Under the pieces are notes generated by a model. The model was given only the letters and a program-made list of their open reading frames with translations. It made no database searches and was not told the DNA's origin. Of a DNA stretch of 64,000 nucleotides, positions 44,331 through 53,192 are shown piece after piece; positions within the stretch are counted from its first letter, which is position 1, and the number at the start of each line of letters is the position of its first letter. This DNA is from Chitinophagaceae bacterium UBA2375 (lineage in GTDB: Bacteria > Bacteroidota > Bacteroidia > Chitinophagales > Chitinophagaceae). The stretch lies in contig DDTB01000015.1 of the NCBI GenBank assembly GCA_002343985.1, positions 61,625-125,624 of the forward strand, in the 5' to 3' direction. The position numbers and the translations under genes are program-made.

Positions 44331-45764
44331 ATGCAAACCAGTATTTCCGCGAAAAAGAAAAAAGACTTATTCCATAAACTGAAGAAAGCCAATACCGCGT
44401 TTCAAAAAGTTTATCCCGGCGACAGGCCCGATCGGCAGCCGGTGCACACCGTGTATGGCGGCGCCAACCTGTTTAAGGCCGATTCCGCTTCGGCTTTGGG
44501 TTCCAGGGCATTGGAGACATTCCGGGAATACGCTCCCGATTTCCTGAGTTTCGGACGGATATTCGGGCTAACCGGTATCTCTGAAATCCCATCCGAACTG
44601 TCGGCTAACGACGTGTATGCCGACTACCAGTCATGGCTACCCGAACATCGTAAAAAGCACCCCGTGCATTTATCATACGAAGTGTACCATCGCGTAATGC
44701 AAAAATTGAGTAAGGAAGCCATTGAGGATTTCCGGATTGATTTTGAAGATGGCTATGGCAACCGGAGCAATGAAGAGGAAGACCAAACCGCCGTTCAGGC
44801 TGCCCGCGAAGTGGCTATGGGCATGAAAGCGCAAAGCCTTCCCCCGTTCATAGGTATCCGCATCAAACCTTTCACCGAAGAAATGAAAGAAAGGGGGTTG
44901 CGCACACTCGATTTATTTGTAACTACCTTGGTGAAGGAAAGCGGCGGGGCGTTGCCACCGAATTTTGTGGTGATGCTACCGAAAGTGACCATCCCCGAAC
45001 AGGTGTCTACCCTGGTGGATTTTTTTGATATACTGGAAGATGAACTCGGGCTCAACGAAGGCGCGTTAAAAATGGAGATGATGGTAGAGACCACGCAATC
45101 CATTATGAGCCTTGAAGGAACGAATCCGTTGTACGCATTTGTAAAAGCAAGCAAGGGCCGTTGCATCGCCATGCATTTTGGTACTTATGATTATACCGCT
45201 TCCTGCAGCATTACGGCGCGTTACCAGGAAATGGACCACCCCGTATGCGATTTCGCGCACCACATGACAAAAGTAGCGCTCGCGCATACCGGCATCTGGC
45301 TATCGGATGGTGCCACCAATACCATGCCCATTGGCCCGCACCGGGGCGAGCATTTGACTGATGAACAAAAAGAGGAGAACAGGAGGATTGTGCACCGTGC
45401 CTGGCGCAAAGGCTATGACCATATCCGCCATTCATTATGGAATGGGTTTTACCAGGGATGGGACCTGAACCCTGCGCAATTGCCCATGCGCTACGCGGCG
45501 GTATTCGCCTTCTTCCTGGAGAGTTATGACGATGCGGTGGAAAGGCTCAGGACCTTTGTTGAAAAAGCTGCCAGGGCCACACTGATTGGTGATGTGTTTG
45601 ATGATGCCGCTACAGGACAAGGACTTTTGAATTACTTTTTGCGCGCGTTGAACAGCGGCGCGATTTCGGAAGAAGATGTACTGGCAACAGGACTCAGCCT
45701 GGATGAAATCCGGGGGCGCTCGTTCAAACGCATCCTGGAAAACAGGAAGAAGCCTGTTCATTAA
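44331..45764 (+). CDS. CitE/HpcH-aldolase-like protein of the purine operon (DUF6986-like)
   Basis: 477 aa. Resembles the TIM-barrel CitE/malate-synthase-like enzymes: RIDFEDGYGNRS is the Mg-binding region, GIRIKPF and VVMLPKV are later strands, MMVETTQSI holds the metal Glu, and CIAMHFGTYDYTAS the next barrel strand. I associate this with the DUF6986-type proteins found beside purine genes. The reaction is not known; glyoxylate or ureidoglycolate released after allantoicase is a reasonable substrate guess. ATG 44331 lies after the uraD-uraH stop; a longer start would overlap it. Confidence 0.75.
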   Translation: MQTSISAKKKKDLFHKLKKANTAFQKVYPGDRPDRQPVHTVYGGANLFKADSASALGSRALETFREYAPDFLSFGRIFGLTGISEIPSELSANDVYADYQSWLPEHRKKHPVHLSYEVYHRVMQKLSKEAIEDFRIDFEDGYGNRSNEEEDQTAVQAAREVAMGMKAQSLPPFIGIRIKPFTEEMKERGLRTLDLFVTTLVKESGGALPPNFVVMLPKVTIPEQVSTLVDFFDILEDELGLNEGALKMEMMVETTQSIMSLEGTNPLYAFVKASKGRCIAMHFGTYDYTASCSITARYQEMDHPVCDFAHHMTKVALAHTGIWLSDGATNTMPIGPHRGEHLTDEQKEENRRIVHRAWRKGYDHIRHSLWNGFYQGWDLNPAQLPMRYAAVFAFFLESYDDAVERLRTFVEKAARATLIGDVFDDAATGQGLLNYFLRALNSGAISEEDVLATGLSLDEIRGRSFKRILENRKKPVH

Positions 45765-45790
45765 TCGGGTACGCCTAACCGTTATATTCC

Positions 45791-46807
45791 ATGAGTGGAA
45801 ATGAAATGATGCCGGGTTTACCGGATGAAAATAGGGGATATGCCGGTCGTATGGCCCGGTTCTGGACTTTCATTGCCGATAAATTGGATGCCGGTATCGA
45901 GGCCTGGCTATTGTATGTGCTGGAAAGCAATGGCAGTTCGCCGGGGCGCCAGGGTTTTGCCATGGCGGTATCTGCAGACCGGAATTTTGTAGGCAGTATT
46001 GGCGGGGGAATCATGGAACATAAACTGGTTGAAACGGTGTTGTCTGCTAACCCGCAGGAACAGAAAGGGCTTGTATTTAAACAAATCCACAATAGGGACG
46101 CCAGCAGGAACCGGAGCGGTATGATTTGTTCCGGCGAGCAAACCGTTTTATTATATCCCGTTCAGGAGCAAGACCGGCAGGCAATACAAAGACTGATCCG
46201 GTCATGGCAAAACCTGGCAGGCGGAGGATTGATCATTCGCCCAACCGGACTTGACTTTACGGCCGATACCCCAACGGAAAAGTTTAGGATTCAGTGGAAT
46301 GGGGATGATGATTTTTATATGTTGGCCCGCTCGGGGTTTTCTCATAAACTCCATATCGTCGGCGGCGGGCATTGCTCACTGGCTTTATCTAAACTGATGT
46401 CTGATATGGATTTCCATATCCATGTTTACGAAACCCGGAAAGGCTTAAATACGTTTGACAATAATTTGTATGCCCATGAACGCATATTGTTGGATGGCTA
46501 TGATAAATTAAAGAATGTTTCGTACATAGGGGAGGATGATTTTGTCCTCGTCATGAGTTTCGGGTACAGGACCGATGATGAAGCCATGCGGGCATTGATG
46601 CACAGAAGGTACAGGTTTTTAGGATTATTGGGCAGCAAAAGAAAAGTTTCCGAAATGCTTGAAACATATAAAAAGGAAGGATTTCAGGAAGAATACCTGT
46701 CGAATATATTCGCGCCTGTGGGTGTATTCATCAAAAGCGAAACCCCGGAAGAAATTGCGGTGAGTATTGCCGCTCAATTGATATCCGTAAAAAACAAGGC
46801 TTTGTAA
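45791..46807 (+). CDS. xdhC: XdhC-family molybdenum cofactor maturation protein
   Basis: Inserts the sulfurated molybdenum cofactor into xanthine dehydrogenase. 338 aa: the N-terminal XdhC/CoxI domain has WLLYVLESNGSSPGRQGFAMAV, VGSIGGGIMEH and ICSGEQTV; the C-terminal Rossmann domain has LHIVGGGHCSLALSKL and RFLGLLGSKRK. Last plus-strand gene of the purine operon, 26 bp after the CitE-like gene. Confidence 0.92.
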   Translation: MSGNEMMPGLPDENRGYAGRMARFWTFIADKLDAGIEAWLLYVLESNGSSPGRQGFAMAVSADRNFVGSIGGGIMEHKLVETVLSANPQEQKGLVFKQIHNRDASRNRSGMICSGEQTVLLYPVQEQDRQAIQRLIRSWQNLAGGGLIIRPTGLDFTADTPTEKFRIQWNGDDDFYMLARSGFSHKLHIVGGGHCSLALSKLMSDMDFHIHVYETRKGLNTFDNNLYAHERILLDGYDKLKNVSYIGEDDFVLVMSFGYRTDDEAMRALMHRRYRFLGLLGSKRKVSEMLETYKKEGFQEEYLSNIFAPVGVFIKSETPEEIAVSIAAQLISVKNKAL

Positions 46808-46890
46808 TGGATCATGAACGCCTGTAAAATGAAAATTTACTCAGCGATTATTGTATCACTTAAATAAGCCTGGTAAAAATGAAGTGCACA

Positions 46891-47364
46891 TCAATATGAA
46901 ATCTTGTCTTCCTTATTTTGCCATTCCTGGAAAATTTTAAATGCTTCTTCCCGGCCTAAACTCCTGATAGGTATTTTTCTGTCTGCATAGTCCTTACTCA
47001 TCTCTTCATAAATCATCGAATCGTCGAAGCCAATGGCGGCGGCATCCTCGCGTGTGTTCGCGTAATAGATCAGTTTGGGCCTGGCCCAATAAATGGCGCC
47101 AAGGCACATGGGGCATGGCTCGCAACTGGTGTAAACTTCGCAATCGTCTAATTGAAATGTCTGCAGGTTTTTGCAGGCATCCCTGATGGCTACCACTTCG
47201 GCATGCGCGGTCGGGTCATTGGTGGATGTTACCCTGTTATTGCCCCTTCCCACAATTTCATCTCCTTTCACAATCACGCAACCAAATGGTCCGCCCTGGT
47301 TGGCCTGCAAGCCCTTTTGTGATAAGGCGATGGCCTCAGCCATGAATTTTTCTTCACGGGTCAT
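46891..47364 (-). CDS. guaD: Guanine deaminase (cytidine-deaminase fold)
   Basis: Converts guanine to xanthine, which feeds xanthine dehydrogenase. 157 aa with the zinc motifs TAHAEVVAI and CEPCPMCLGAIYWA, NNRVTSTNDPTAHAE and the C-terminal YEEMSKDYADRKIP, which fit the GuaD/CDA-type guanine deaminase better than tRNA adenosine deaminase TadA. It is convergent with the purine operon, as a complementary entry point. Confidence 0.9.
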   Translation of the reverse strand: MTREEKFMAEAIALSQKGLQANQGGPFGCVIVKGDEIVGRGNNRVTSTNDPTAHAEVVAIRDACKNLQTFQLDDCEVYTSCEPCPMCLGAIYWARPKLIYYANTREDAAAIGFDDSMIYEEMSKDYADRKIPIRSLGREEAFKIFQEWQNKEDKISY

Positions 47365-47427
47365 ATCAATCCTCTTTAATACAGGTAAATATACTGTAAT
47401 TATGCCAATAGCTTAAGGGGTGCAAGT

Positions 47428-48177
47428 TTAGAGTCCGCAGAAATAATCATAACCCCTTTCGTGCCAGTAGTCGGGCGGGGGCGTATTGCTAAAATACATA
47501 CGTCCGATCCTTTTGAGGTGTTTTACGCCGTACTTAACGGGAATGATCAAACGAAGCGGCGCGCCATTCCTTGGGGGTAATGCTGAGCCATTCATTTCAT
47601 ATGCCAGGATGGTTTGCGGGTGCATCATACTTTTATTGTCGATGCCCACATAATATTGTTTATTGGGTGTTTCGAGCCCCGTGTACGACAACCGCATTTG
47701 CGCGTCTAACCCATACCGTTTCACCAGGTCGCTGAACTTTACGCCGCCCCAATACGATACCTGGCTCCATCCTTCAATACACTTAAAATCAAATATAATC
47801 TCCGTTTTGGGTAGAAGCCTGATATCATCCATACTAAGCCGGAGCGTGTCGCCTTCCTGCCGGATGATCTCCAGCCTCCAGTTACTGTCAATGTCCTGCC
47901 TTAAACCTATCAATCCGTTTACCCTTACTTTTTTTGCCGCTTTTGACACCGGGTAGGTTTTGGCCAACTGGCCATCATCCAATGTTTTCGAAAAAATTGC
48001 TTCATTGATTTTTAACGCGGCACGGTAAGGCTTTTGGGCGCCCTGTTCTTTGGGGGCTTCTTTGAGCCATTGCCAGCCCCCGTAACAGGCAGCTATGAAT
48101 AAACCGGCAAATAAAAGGCCCTTCAGTGTTTTGATCCTGACTTGTTTTGCACTGATAATGTCTTCACGCTGTTTCAT
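47428..48177 (-). CDS. Membrane-anchored molybdopterin oxidoreductase (MsrP/YedY/sulfite oxidase fold)
   Basis: 249 aa: N-terminal helix (residues 19-36) and a periplasmic sulfite-oxidase-fold domain. The Mo-binding cysteine is Cys133 in FDFKCIEGWSQV; GGVKFSDLV, NGSALPPRNGAPLRLIIPVKYGVKHLKRIG are the family cofactor-contact segments. It is shorter than MsrP and lacks an obvious twin-arginine pair. The start overlaps the cytochrome b gene by 14 bp, so the pair resembles MsrPQ; the MsrB upstream supports a methionine sulfoxide substrate (inference). Confidence 0.85.
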   Translation of the reverse strand: MKQREDIISAKQVRIKTLKGLLFAGLFIAACYGGWQWLKEAPKEQGAQKPYRAALKINEAIFSKTLDDGQLAKTYPVSKAAKKVRVNGLIGLRQDIDSNWRLEIIRQEGDTLRLSMDDIRLLPKTEIIFDFKCIEGWSQVSYWGGVKFSDLVKRYGLDAQMRLSYTGLETPNKQYYVGIDNKSMMHPQTILAYEMNGSALPPRNGAPLRLIIPVKYGVKHLKRIGRMYFSNTPPPDYWHERGYDYFCGL

Positions 48178-48859
48178 GATCAGAATCTTTTTTTTGGGAG
48201 GTATCGTTGGGTAATACTTCAAAACCGGTGATCATCGCCCTGAATGAATTCCATCCATGCAGGATCACCTGGATGATATGCAGCAAAAAGAATGCAACGA
48301 ATAACATGGTTATGGTAAAGTGTATGGCCCTCGCGTTTTCATAACCTCCAAATAAAGCGCAGAGCCAGCCCAACTGTACCGGTTTGTATATAGCCAACCC
48401 GTTGAGTAACATCACAAATCCCATCAGAATAACCCCTGAATAAGCGAAACGCTGTGCTGCATTGAACTTATGTGGACCGTCTTTTTTCCTTCGCAACAAA
48501 ACTGTGGATACCACTGCGGGGATCAACTCACGGAATGATTGTCTGCTGGGGAGTAGTTCACGCCATTCACCCGACCAAAGCAGGTAAATGGCATAGCAAA
48601 TGCCATTCAGGGCAAAGAGCCACATAAAAAAGAAATGGATGTTCATGCCCTCCGCGAGCCTGAATGGGATGTTAAGCGCTTTGTAAAATGAATCCGGGAA
48701 AAACTTCAGCACCGTCTGGTCGCCCCAGCCGAGTTTATACACATCATTGGCCCAATATATCAGCATTCCGCTCCAGGTCATGACCATCAGTATGGGAAAG
48801 TTCAGCCAGTGAAACCAGCGGATGGCAAGGGAATGTTTATGTCGTATCCTTTTTTTCAA
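48164..48859 (-). CDS. Cytochrome b561-type membrane electron carrier
   Basis: 231 aa, four to five helices with helix-embedded His: HKHSLAIRWFHWLNFPILMVMTWSG, GMNIHFFFMWLFALNG, AQRFAYSGVILMGFVMLLNGLAIY and IHFTITMLFVAFFLLHIIQVILHGW, the layout of the NiFe-hydrogenase/thiosulfate reductase cytochrome b group. Probably moves quinol electrons to the downstream molybdoenzyme, which overlaps it by 14 bp. Not related in sequence to MsrQ by eye. Confidence 0.85.
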   Translation of the reverse strand: MKKRIRHKHSLAIRWFHWLNFPILMVMTWSGMLIYWANDVYKLGWGDQTVLKFFPDSFYKALNIPFRLAEGMNIHFFFMWLFALNGICYAIYLLWSGEWRELLPSRQSFRELIPAVVSTVLLRRKKDGPHKFNAAQRFAYSGVILMGFVMLLNGLAIYKPVQLGWLCALFGGYENARAIHFTITMLFVAFFLLHIIQVILHGWNSFRAMITGFEVLPNDTSQKKDSDHETA

Positions 48860-48878
48860 ATGCGTTTATGCGTTATTG

Positions 48879-49382
48879 TTAGTTATTTTTAGGGATGAAA
48901 TTCAGCGATGCGGAATTCATGCAATACCGCAATCCTGTGGGTTTGGGCCCGTCGTCAAACACATGGCCCAAATGCGCGCCGCATCGGCTGCAGTTGACTT
49001 CCGTGCGGACCATGCCAAAGCTGTTGTCCGGTAATTCTTCCACATGCTCCTTTTTTATCGGGAGCCAGAAGCTGGGCCAGCCGGTACCGCTCTCGAATTT
49101 GGTTTTCGAGCTGAATAATGTTTGTCCGCAACATACACAGGCATAAGTGCCTTCTTCATGATGGTCCCAGTACTTTCCGGTAAACGCGCGTTCGGTACCC
49201 TTCTGGCGCGTGACCTGGTATTGAATCGGGCTGAGCATTTTTCGCCATTCGGCATCAGTTTTCGCAATGGGGTATTTCGCCGGGTTGAGGGACTTATTTT
49301 TTTGGGCCTGGCATCCTGCCGATATGCTTATGGCCAGCAGGATGGTCCAACGGTAACGGGATGTTTGAAAAAGTAGGCGCAT
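48879..49382 (-). CDS. msrB: Peptide methionine-R-sulfoxide reductase MsrB, lipoprotein
   Basis: Repairs oxidised methionine (R form). 167 aa with a lipoprotein signal (AISISAGC, Cys24), so it acts in the envelope. Zinc Cys pairs CVCCG and CSRCG, RGTGWPSFW-like FESGTGWPSFW, and the catalytic Cys154 in LRYCMNSASLNF. 19 bp ahead of the cytochrome b gene on the same strand. Upstream boundary: a near-consensus promoter is not obvious. Confidence 0.93.
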   Translation of the reverse strand: MRLLFQTSRYRWTILLAISISAGCQAQKNKSLNPAKYPIAKTDAEWRKMLSPIQYQVTRQKGTERAFTGKYWDHHEEGTYACVCCGQTLFSSKTKFESGTGWPSFWLPIKKEHVEELPDNSFGMVRTEVNCSRCGAHLGHVFDDGPKPTGLRYCMNSASLNFIPKNN

Positions 49383-49463
49383 AACTGTAACGGGTTGAAC
49401 AAAATAAACCTTTCACATGCTTTTTTGTTTATTTGCAGGTATTAATAAAAGCAAAAGAATCTT

Positions 49464-49628
49464 ATGGGCGTACTGAAACAAATGGCGGAATACCTGTATA
49501 TCCGTAAAAAAGATCCCAATGCCAATCCCACACAATGGATGAAATACATGCATGGCATCAACCGCATTTCCATCTTGTTATTCCTTTTTGCCCTGGTTAT
49601 CATCCTCATCAAAGCGATCCTTCGCTGA
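49464..49628 (+). CDS. Short conserved membrane protein (DUF6728-like)
   Basis: 54-aa product, MGVLKQMAEYLYIRKKDP at the start, then MHGINRISILLFLFALVIILIK, one C-terminal helix. I believe it belongs to a small Bacteroidota family listed as DUF6728, of unknown function. Its 3' end overlaps the convergent lpxB gene by 20 bp. A near-consensus -7 element (TTATTTG, 49431-49437) lies about 30 bp upstream. Confidence 0.65.
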   Translation: MGVLKQMAEYLYIRKKDPNANPTQWMKYMHGINRISILLFLFALVIILIKAILR

Positions 49629-50748
49629 GATTTTCTCCCTTCAAAAACGATGCGATCAGTTTGGCCGCATTATTTGAGGCATGCCCGCCCATACTTAATA
49701 TTCTTGCCAGCTCCGCATAATCCCTGCTAAGTTCCTCCTTTCGTACAGGGTCATCCAATAACCTGTTCAGTTCCAAACTGAGCTTATCAACCGTAAGGTC
49801 GTGCTGAATGAGTTCCTTCACCACTTCCTTATCCATAATGAGGTTCACAAGCCCTATAAACCTGATGGTAATCAATTTTCTCGCGATATAATAGGAAATG
49901 GGATTGCCTTTATAGCAAATGATCTCAGGCACCCTGAATAAAGCCGTTTCCAGTGTGGCCGTGCCGCTGGTAACCAGGGCTGCCGAAGCTGTTGACAAGA
50001 GCGCGTATGTTTGTCCGCTCACTGCAGAAATATTCGGGTAGGGCTGCATCAGCGATTGGTAAAATGAAGGTTCGAGTCCCGGTGCCTGTGCCACAACAAA
50101 ATGATGATTGGGGAACCGGCGGCTCACTTCAAGCATCACGGGCAGTTTTTTTAATATTTCCTGTTTGCGGCTCCCGGGCAGTAGCGCGATGATGGGTTTC
50201 CCATTAGCTTCAGGAACCTGTAATGCTTCTCCTCCGGCCCTGTATGCTTCCACCACTTCCATCAGGGGATGGCCAACATAATACACCTGGTAATTCCATT
50301 TTTGATAAAATGGTTTTTCAAATGGGAGGATCACCAGCATCAGGTCAACGCATTCCCTGATGGTCTTCACCCGGTTTTCCTTCCAGGCCCAAACCTGCGG
50401 CGAAATATAATACACCACTTTATATCCTGCGGCTTTCGCCCATTTCGCGATCCTGAGGTTGAAGCCGGGATAATCTACAAGGATCAGTAAATCCGGTGCA
50501 TATTGATCAATATCTTTTTTGCAGAATGACAAGTTGTTCAGGATGGTACGGAGGTTCATAATGACTTCCGTAAAACCCATAAATGCCAGCTTTCTGTAAT
50601 GCTTTACCAATGCGGCTCCGGCTCCACGCATTTTGTCACCGCCCCAGCAACGGAAATCTGCATCCTGATCCTGTAAACGGATGGCTTTCAGCAAATTGCT
50701 CCCATGCAAATCACCACTGGCTTCCCCGGCTATGATATAATATTTCAT
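49609..50748 (-). CDS. lpxB: Lipid-A-disaccharide synthase
   Basis: Joins UDP-diacylglucosamine and lipid X to form the lipid A disaccharide at the inner membrane face. The 379-aa sequence has the LpxB start YYIIAGEASGDLHGSNLLKAI, LILVDYPGFNLRIAKWAK, YYISPQVWAWKENRVKTI, PGSRKQEI, and VTSGTATLETALF. Typical length. It is preceded by about 100 bp with no obvious promoter. Confidence 0.96.
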   Translation of the reverse strand: MKYYIIAGEASGDLHGSNLLKAIRLQDQDADFRCWGGDKMRGAGAALVKHYRKLAFMGFTEVIMNLRTILNNLSFCKKDIDQYAPDLLILVDYPGFNLRIAKWAKAAGYKVVYYISPQVWAWKENRVKTIRECVDLMLVILPFEKPFYQKWNYQVYYVGHPLMEVVEAYRAGGEALQVPEANGKPIIALLPGSRKQEILKKLPVMLEVSRRFPNHHFVVAQAPGLEPSFYQSLMQPYPNISAVSGQTYALLSTASAALVTSGTATLETALFRVPEIICYKGNPISYYIARKLITIRFIGLVNLIMDKEVVKELIQHDLTVDKLSLELNRLLDDPVRKEELSRDYAELARILSMGGHASNNAAKLIASFLKGENLSEGSL

Positions 50749-50906
50749 GTACTGATATTGTACGCAAGTTACACTTACTGACCGGTTTCAAATTTGTTAA
50801 GATAATGGAAATTGCATGCTGCTATTTCATATTCAGGGCAAATTAACGTACATTGTATGGTAATTCAGCACTGCGACTGCTGTTTCTTATACCGTATCAA
50901 TCGCTG

Positions 50907-52616
50907 ATGATTACATTACGACAGGGCATCCTGCTGTTTGCTTTTTTGCACGCTTTGCTTTGGATGGCATCATGCCAGCAAGCCAGTGAGGCGAGGGAAC
51001 AACCACCGGCCATCGACAAACTGCCTACCGGTGAATTTATTCGCCAGGATCTCCGGTTTCTACTCCAACAACATACAACTAACGAAAGCACAGATTCCCT
51101 CCGTTCTTCCCTGTTCATGTACAAGCCGTTACAGGCTTTTTATCAATCAAAAAATTTTGAACCTGTTTGGGTAGACACAGGCTACTGGACCAGGCCGGCC
51201 CTCCAATTGATGGCCTATATCGATACCGCGGCATTTGATGGATTGTTCCCGGAAGATTACCATCAGGATCGGTTGACATCCCTGAAAACTCTTTTTGCAA
51301 AAGATTCCCTGGGCAGGATCAATGGCGCATTATGGACAGAGGCCGAAATGATGCTCACCGACGCGGCTATGCGCATTGTGTATGACCTCAAACAGGGCAG
51401 GTTAAAGCCCGATAGCCTGCATTGGCGGCACGACAGCAGCAGGTACTTGTCTTTTTTTGCAAAGCATGTTTCCGGTATTCTTGAAACCGGTGATGTCAAT
51501 CTCTACATGGGTTCATTGCAACCGCAATGGCCGGTGTACCGTGAGATCAGGCGCGCGATACCTGATTTTTTAACAAGTATGGATACCACGCAGTACAGCT
51601 ATATCCCGTTTCCATATCAAAAATCCGACAGTACGGATTCCATACGTTTTGTCAGGAACTTACGGTTACGCCTAATCGAAGAAGGATATGCGGCTTTATC
51701 CAAAAAGCCATTGCCCGATTCACAGCAATTAGCCATGGTACTTTCGGATTACCAGAAAAAAAAGAACCTGGTTGTGGATGGAAAGGCCGGCCCTTCGGTG
51801 GTAAGGAGCCTGAATATGACTGACCGCATGAAAAGGGCATTCATTGCCATCAGCCTGGATAAAATCAAGGAATTGCCCGATTCTGTTCCGGATACTTATG
51901 TATGGGTGAACCTTCCTTCATTTCAGTTGCAGGCATGGGAAATGGATACGTTGTCTTTTGTATCGAGGATCATTGTGGGTAAACCCGTTACGCCCACACC
52001 TGAAATTACCAGTAAAATCAGTGATTTGGTAATATATCCTACCTGGACCGTCCCGCCGGGAATCATTCAAAAAGAAATGCTGCCCGGCCTCAAACGCAAC
52101 CCCGGTTACCTCGCACGTAAAGGCTTGAACCTGTATAACCACAAAGGGGAGTCTGTTGACCCGGCAAGTATTGATTGGAGCAAATACAAAAAAGCCATAC
52201 CGTTTAAAATCCAGCAGGGTAGCGGGGACGATAATGCCCTGGGTGTGATCAAATTCAATTTTGATAACCCGCATTTTGTGTACCTCCATGATACCAATCA
52301 ACGGTACCTGTTCAAAAATAAACAAAGGGCGCTCAGCCATGGATGCGTGCGTGTTCAGGAATGGTCGGCCCTTGCTGCGTTGATTAGCCGCAACGACAGC
52401 CTCCGGCTCAAACCGGGCGATAGTTTGCGCTTTACCACAGATTCCGTGCATCATTGGATTGCGGCAAAACAAAAGAACCGTGTGTTGGTCAAACACCCTG
52501 TACCCTTATTCATCAGATACCTGAGTTGTGAGGGCAGGGATGGACAAATGATATTTTATGACGATATTTACCAGGTAGATAAGAAGTTGAAAGAACGCTT
52601 CTTTGCTACCCGGTGA
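50907..52616 (+). CDS. L,D-transpeptidase, lipoprotein (LdtD/YcbB type)
   Basis: Cross-links or attaches proteins to peptidoglycan by 3-3 linkages. 569 aa with lipobox MASC (Cys22), an N-terminal scaffold domain (FEPVWVDTG, FDGLFPEDYH), a peptidoglycan-binding motif (LVVDGKAGPSVVRSLN) and the catalytic YkuD domain with HDTNQRYLF and SHGCVRVQEW, catalytic Cys480. ATG 50907 starts the signal peptide; upstream reading to 50853 is not used. It overlaps the next gene by 4 bp. Confidence 0.92.
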   Translation: MITLRQGILLFAFLHALLWMASCQQASEAREQPPAIDKLPTGEFIRQDLRFLLQQHTTNESTDSLRSSLFMYKPLQAFYQSKNFEPVWVDTGYWTRPALQLMAYIDTAAFDGLFPEDYHQDRLTSLKTLFAKDSLGRINGALWTEAEMMLTDAAMRIVYDLKQGRLKPDSLHWRHDSSRYLSFFAKHVSGILETGDVNLYMGSLQPQWPVYREIRRAIPDFLTSMDTTQYSYIPFPYQKSDSTDSIRFVRNLRLRLIEEGYAALSKKPLPDSQQLAMVLSDYQKKKNLVVDGKAGPSVVRSLNMTDRMKRAFIAISLDKIKELPDSVPDTYVWVNLPSFQLQAWEMDTLSFVSRIIVGKPVTPTPEITSKISDLVIYPTWTVPPGIIQKEMLPGLKRNPGYLARKGLNLYNHKGESVDPASIDWSKYKKAIPFKIQQGSGDDNALGVIKFNFDNPHFVYLHDTNQRYLFKNKQRALSHGCVRVQEWSALAALISRNDSLRLKPGDSLRFTTDSVHHWIAAKQKNRVLVKHPVPLFIRYLSCEGRDGQMIFYDDIYQVDKKLKERFFATR

Positions 52617-53077
52617 TCCAACCGCCTATGCATATACCATTCGTTCCATATATGTTTATCGTGGTAATGGCCGGCTTCATGCTGACCATGCTTACCGGGT
52701 TAACGGCTCATGCCCAAACCGATTCATTGATCCTTCCCGCACCTAAGCAGCAGCCGGTTATAAAAGCCAGTGAACCTAAAAAAGTACTGTATGGTTTGGC
52801 AAGTTATTACGCCAATTCATTTCATGGTAAAAGAACGGCCAATGGGGAAATATTTAGCCAGGATAAGTTTACCGCTGCCTGTAATGTGCTTCCTTTGGGT
52901 ACATGGATTCGGGTGACTAACCTGAAAAATGGGAAAACCGTCACAGTACGCACCACAGACCGGTTGCATCCCAGGATGAAGCGCATCGTAGATTTATCCC
53001 GCATCGCGGCCCAAAAGCTCGGATATATAAAGCAAGGGCTGACCCGTGTAAAAGTGGAGGTTTTAAGCAAGCCCTGA
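52613..53077 (+). CDS. rlpA: RlpA-like double-psi beta-barrel lipoprotein/secreted protein
   Basis: 154 aa; signal peptide (PYMFIVVMAGFMLTMLTGLTAHAQ), then a DPBB domain of about 95 residues: GLASYYANSFHGKRTANGEIF, LPLGTWIRVTNLKNGKTVTVRTTDR, RIVDLSRIAAQKLGY. RlpA-type proteins cleave or bind denuded glycan strands. No SPOR domain follows. GTG 52613 overlaps the transpeptidase stop; ATG 52628 is an alternative. Operon with the L,D-transpeptidase indicates peptidoglycan work. Confidence 0.88.
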   Translation: MIQPPMHIPFVPYMFIVVMAGFMLTMLTGLTAHAQTDSLILPAPKQQPVIKASEPKKVLYGLASYYANSFHGKRTANGEIFSQDKFTAACNVLPLGTWIRVTNLKNGKTVTVRTTDRLHPRMKRIVDLSRIAAQKLGYIKQGLTRVKVEVLSKP

Positions 53078-53192
53078 CATCTCGGGGTACCCTTTTGGCG
53101 GGTAACTCACACCATGGGTATAAGTCGTGCGCCATTTAATTTCAGGATTTAATATGAAGCCGCTAATTTTGTTGATATCAAAACTGATATAT

